From positions 1 to 17,503 of the forward strand of contig JAAXHV010000117.1 in NCBI GenBank assembly GCA_012270695.1: 17,503 bases of DNA. The letters run 5' to 3'. This document shows, piece after piece, positions 15,190 through 17,503 of this stretch; position 1 is the first letter of the stretch; the number at the start of each line of letters is the position of its first letter. Source of the stretch: Gammaproteobacteria bacterium (lineage in GTDB: Bacteria > Pseudomonadota > Gammaproteobacteria > Eutrophobiales > Eutrophobiaceae). Both the position numbers and the translations under genes were made by a program. Under the pieces are notes generated by a model. The model saw nothing but the letters and a program-made list of their open reading frames with translations, made no database searches and was not told where the DNA came from.

Positions 15190-17154
15190 ATGACTGAACG
15201 CAGGAAAAACGACGACTTGGACGCTCTCGGACTGGCGGCCGATATCACCCGGCGGGATTTTATCAATACATCTCTGATCGGCAGCGGCGCGACGCTGCTG
15301 GGTATGCAGGCGCCGGGGCTGTTGCGTCCGGCTTCCGCGCAGGTTGCACTCCCCCACGTGGACGAAGACTGGACCGGCTATGGCGGCGTCGGAGACTACG
15401 CCCGGGCCAACGGCAATACCGCGGAGGTCGTCAATGCCGCCCATGGTATTCGTGACGGCCGCTACCAATCCTCGATCCATGACGCCGAAGATACCGGAGA
15501 GACGTTCGATACGGTGATCGTAGGTGGCGGGTTCGCCGGTTTGGGTGCCGCTTACACCTTTACCAGGGAAGCGGAAAAAAGCCAATCCTGTTTGCTGCTG
15601 GATAATCACGCCATCTTCGGGGGAGAAGCGAAGCAGAATGAATTCGAGGTGGACGGCTTCCACCTGACCGCGCCTCAAGGCTCCAACGGCATGATCTGGC
15701 CACCGAAGTTCGCCGAGAAATACGGTCTGTTCCACCGTTACTGGTATGAACTGGGTTTGCCTGACACATTTGAATTCCAGGAAGTCACCGGCAGTCAACA
15801 GCAACTGGCCGTCCCCGTTGACCACTATACCTCCATGTACAGCGGACGGGATAGTGCGACCACCGGTTATTTCTTTGACAATGATCAGGGCGGAGAATGG
15901 ATCATTAATCCCTGGACCGATGATTTTAAAGATGCGCCGTTAGCCGACAAGGTAAAACAGGACCTGGTGCGTCTGGAAAATTATTATACGCCGCCGGAAC
16001 GGGATGACTGGGAAGCCTGGCTGGATTCCATGACTTACCGGGATTTCATTACCAGGGAAATGGCTTGTTCACCCGAGGTATTGCCTTTTGTCGATAAGGC
16101 CTTTGCCGCGGCGGGCGGCGGCCTGGGCGGCGATCAGATATCCGCATACACAGCTTTTGAATTTTACCTGCCCGGCGCGCGCGCCTATACCAACCGCTAT
16201 TATGAAGCACGGGGAATCGATCCTGGCGACGTCCACAAGGTCATGCTGGTAAGCTGGCCCGGTGGTAATACCGGTACTGCGCGTCATTTCGTCAAAGCCA
16301 TGATCCCGGATGCCATAGCAGGCGGCGGCCTCAGGGACGTGTTATGGGGTAAAGTGAACTGGCAGGCACTCGACCGGCCCGGACAACAGGTGCGAATCCG
16401 TCTTAACGCCACCGCCGTCCATATTGAGCATAACGGTAAACCGGACAAGTCCGAAGTCGTTAACGTGATCTACCACAAAGGCGGCAGACTCTACCGGATC
16501 AAAGCGCGTTCGGTTGTGATGGCCAGTGGCGGCTGGATCAATAAGCACATATTGCGTGACCTGCCTGAGCCACACAGGGATGCTTACGGACAGTTCTACC
16601 ATGCGCCGATCCTGACGGTGAACGTGGCGGTGCGTAACTGGCAGTTTATGGAGCGTCTGGGGATTTCCGCGGCTCAGTGGTTCAGTGGCTTCGGCTGGTA
16701 TACCAACCTGCGGCGGCAAATGCTGATCGACGGTAGAGCGGATCCCCTGGATCCGGGCAAACCCACCGTACTGACATTTTACGTGCCTTATCTCAACCCG
16801 GGCATGCCGCTGCAGGCGCAAACAGTTGCAGGCCGCAACCAGATGTTTGCCAGCAGTTACCGCGCTATCGAAATCCAGGTGCGTAAACAGATGCAAAAAT
16901 TGTTCGGAATGGCAGGTTTTGATGCGAAACGCGACATAGCCGCGATTATCCTGAACCGGTGGGGCCATGCCTACATTGCGCCCCAGCCCGGATTTTATTT
17001 CGGCATAAACGGCGCGCCGGCGCCGCGCGAGGTGATCCGGGAGGGTTACGGCCGTATTACCTTCGGCCATTCCGAACTGTCCGGCCAGCAACTCTGGTCA
17101 CGCGGCTTGGAAGAGGGTGAGCGGGCCGCGCGCCAGGCGCTGGGCCTGACTTAG
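15190..17154 (+). CDS. Tat-exported FAD-binding oxidoreductase, spermidine dehydrogenase (SpdH)-like
   Basis: A 654-residue flavoprotein. Its N terminus has a twin-arginine signal (TRRDF at 20-24, hydrophobic stretch to about 45, likely cleavage after ASA at 48-50), so it should be folded with its cofactor in the cytoplasm and exported to the periplasm. The dinucleotide-binding fold begins at DTVIVGGGFAGLGAAY, with GxGxxG at 112-117. The motif LLLDNHAIFGGEAKQNEF, ending near 152, resembles the corresponding region of Pseudomonas spermidine dehydrogenase as I recall it. A GHSELSG motif near the C terminus fits the same FAD/NAD(P)-binding group. Whether it oxidises polyamines is inference. ATG 15190 has GGAG at a 10-base spacing. 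It is divergent from the TonB receptor and followed after 41 bases by an MFS transporter gene. Confidence 0.82.
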   Translation: MTERRKNDDLDALGLAADITRRDFINTSLIGSGATLLGMQAPGLLRPASAQVALPHVDEDWTGYGGVGDYARANGNTAEVVNAAHGIRDGRYQSSIHDAEDTGETFDTVIVGGGFAGLGAAYTFTREAEKSQSCLLLDNHAIFGGEAKQNEFEVDGFHLTAPQGSNGMIWPPKFAEKYGLFHRYWYELGLPDTFEFQEVTGSQQQLAVPVDHYTSMYSGRDSATTGYFFDNDQGGEWIINPWTDDFKDAPLADKVKQDLVRLENYYTPPERDDWEAWLDSMTYRDFITREMACSPEVLPFVDKAFAAAGGGLGGDQISAYTAFEFYLPGARAYTNRYYEARGIDPGDVHKVMLVSWPGGNTGTARHFVKAMIPDAIAGGGLRDVLWGKVNWQALDRPGQQVRIRLNATAVHIEHNGKPDKSEVVNVIYHKGGRLYRIKARSVVMASGGWINKHILRDLPEPHRDAYGQFYHAPILTVNVAVRNWQFMERLGISAAQWFSGFGWYTNLRRQMLIDGRADPLDPGKPTVLTFYVPYLNPGMPLQAQTVAGRNQMFASSYRAIEIQVRKQMQKLFGMAGFDAKRDIAAIILNRWGHAYIAPQPGFYFGINGAPAPREVIREGYGRITFGHSELSGQQLWSRGLEEGERAARQALGLT

Positions 17155-17195
17155 TCAGTAACATCGATGACAGTGAGCGATAAGGGAAAGGTTGC

Positions 17196-17503
17196 TTGAT
17201 CTTTCTGCCCAAAGGCTACCAGGATCCAGAACCCCTCGATGTCAACGCTATTGCTACGCGTTGGCTGACCTACCTGATTTTTGCAACCAGTCTGGTGGTC
17301 TACTATCTGTTACCCATCTGGGCGGGTATTTTTACCGAAGCATTTGGTTTTAATAGTAAACAGGTCGGTCTGTTATTGTCAGCGGATATGACGGCGAACA
17401 CCATCGCTGCATTCAGCGCCCGCTATTGGATACATCGCTGCTACTGGCGCCGAGTCTTCCCTTTCACCGTGTTATTGACTGTTATCCCCAACCTGTTATG
17501 TGC
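17196..17503 (+). CDS. MFS transporter, N-terminal part (3' partial, TTG start)
   Basis: The frame is open from TTG 17196 to the window end (102 codons). It is the only plausible start after an in-frame TAA at 17181, and AAGG or GGGA lies a few bases upstream. After a short polar N terminus (about residues 1-20) comes a first membrane helix, WLTYLIFATSLVVYYLLPIW. The segment GIFTEAFGFNSKQVGLLLSA then leads to a second helix and to the SARYWIHRCYWRRV loop, which has the basic character of the MFS motif A loop between helices 2 and 3. A third helix begins before the edge. This is the start of a 12-helix inner-membrane transporter of unknown substrate. It lies 41 bases after the Tat-exported oxidoreductase, so the two are probably one operon. 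Confidence 0.75.
   Translation, partial: MIFLPKGYQDPEPLDVNAIATRWLTYLIFATSLVVYYLLPIWAGIFTEAFGFNSKQVGLLLSADMTANTIAAFSARYWIHRCYWRRVFPFTVLLTVIPNLLC

Noticed and set aside
16342..17091. 249-residue minus-strand frame inside the Tat-exported oxidoreductase, and the similar 213-residue frame at 15184-15825
   Set aside because: Both lie opposite a gene with clear Tat and FAD motifs, and arise because the GC-rich coding strand leaves few stops in the antisense frames.

Overview
The window looks like chromosomal DNA of a heterotrophic gammaproteobacterium. The tig-clpP-clpX-lon-ppiD gene order is the one known from Escherichia and Pseudomonas, and the three tRNA genes carry an encoded CCA end, as is usual in that class. 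A TonB-dependent receptor and Tat-exported or membrane proteins at the right end fit a free-living Gram-negative. The genus cannot be named from the sequence alone.

Layout. (1) Positions 1-1938, plus strand: the 3' part of an SLC1-type acidic amino acid/dicarboxylate symporter, then a 360-base AT-rich gap, then a MarR-family regulator. (2) Positions 2016-10396, all minus strand, read right to left: tRNA-Leu(TAG), tig, clpP, clpX, lon, tRNA-Val(TAC), tRNA-Asp(GTC), ppiD. This is the cytoplasmic and periplasmic-face protein quality-control block. Trigger factor meets nascent chains, ClpXP and Lon degrade proteins, and PpiD chaperones at the periplasmic face of the inner membrane. A near-consensus heat-shock (sigma-32) promoter lies directly in front of lon. 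hupB, which sits between lon and ppiD in E. coli and Pseudomonas, is absent; the two tRNA genes occupy that place. (3) Positions 10561-10911, minus: a small exported protein with a duplicated C-x3-C-x6-C motif, family not recognised. (4) Positions 10985-14993, minus: a PYROXD2/CrtI-like FAD oxidoreductase and a TonB-dependent receptor. (5) Positions 15190-17503, plus, divergent from the receptor: a Tat-exported FAD-binding oxidoreductase resembling spermidine dehydrogenase, followed after 41 bases by the 5' end of an MFS transporter that starts with TTG and runs off the window.

Parts 4 and 5 read as one accessory uptake-and-oxidation locus: outer-membrane import, periplasmic oxidation, inner-membrane transport, and possibly a cytoplasmic oxidoreductase. 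The substrate is not shown by the sequence; an amine or polyamine is a guess that rests only on the similarity to SpdH. A 36-37-base dispersed repeat occurs twice (1131 and 10494). There is no CRISPR array, insertion sequence or rRNA. The most novel-looking items are the twin-CX3CX6C secreted protein and the divergent receptor/dehydrogenase/transporter locus. The rest is largely conserved housekeeping.
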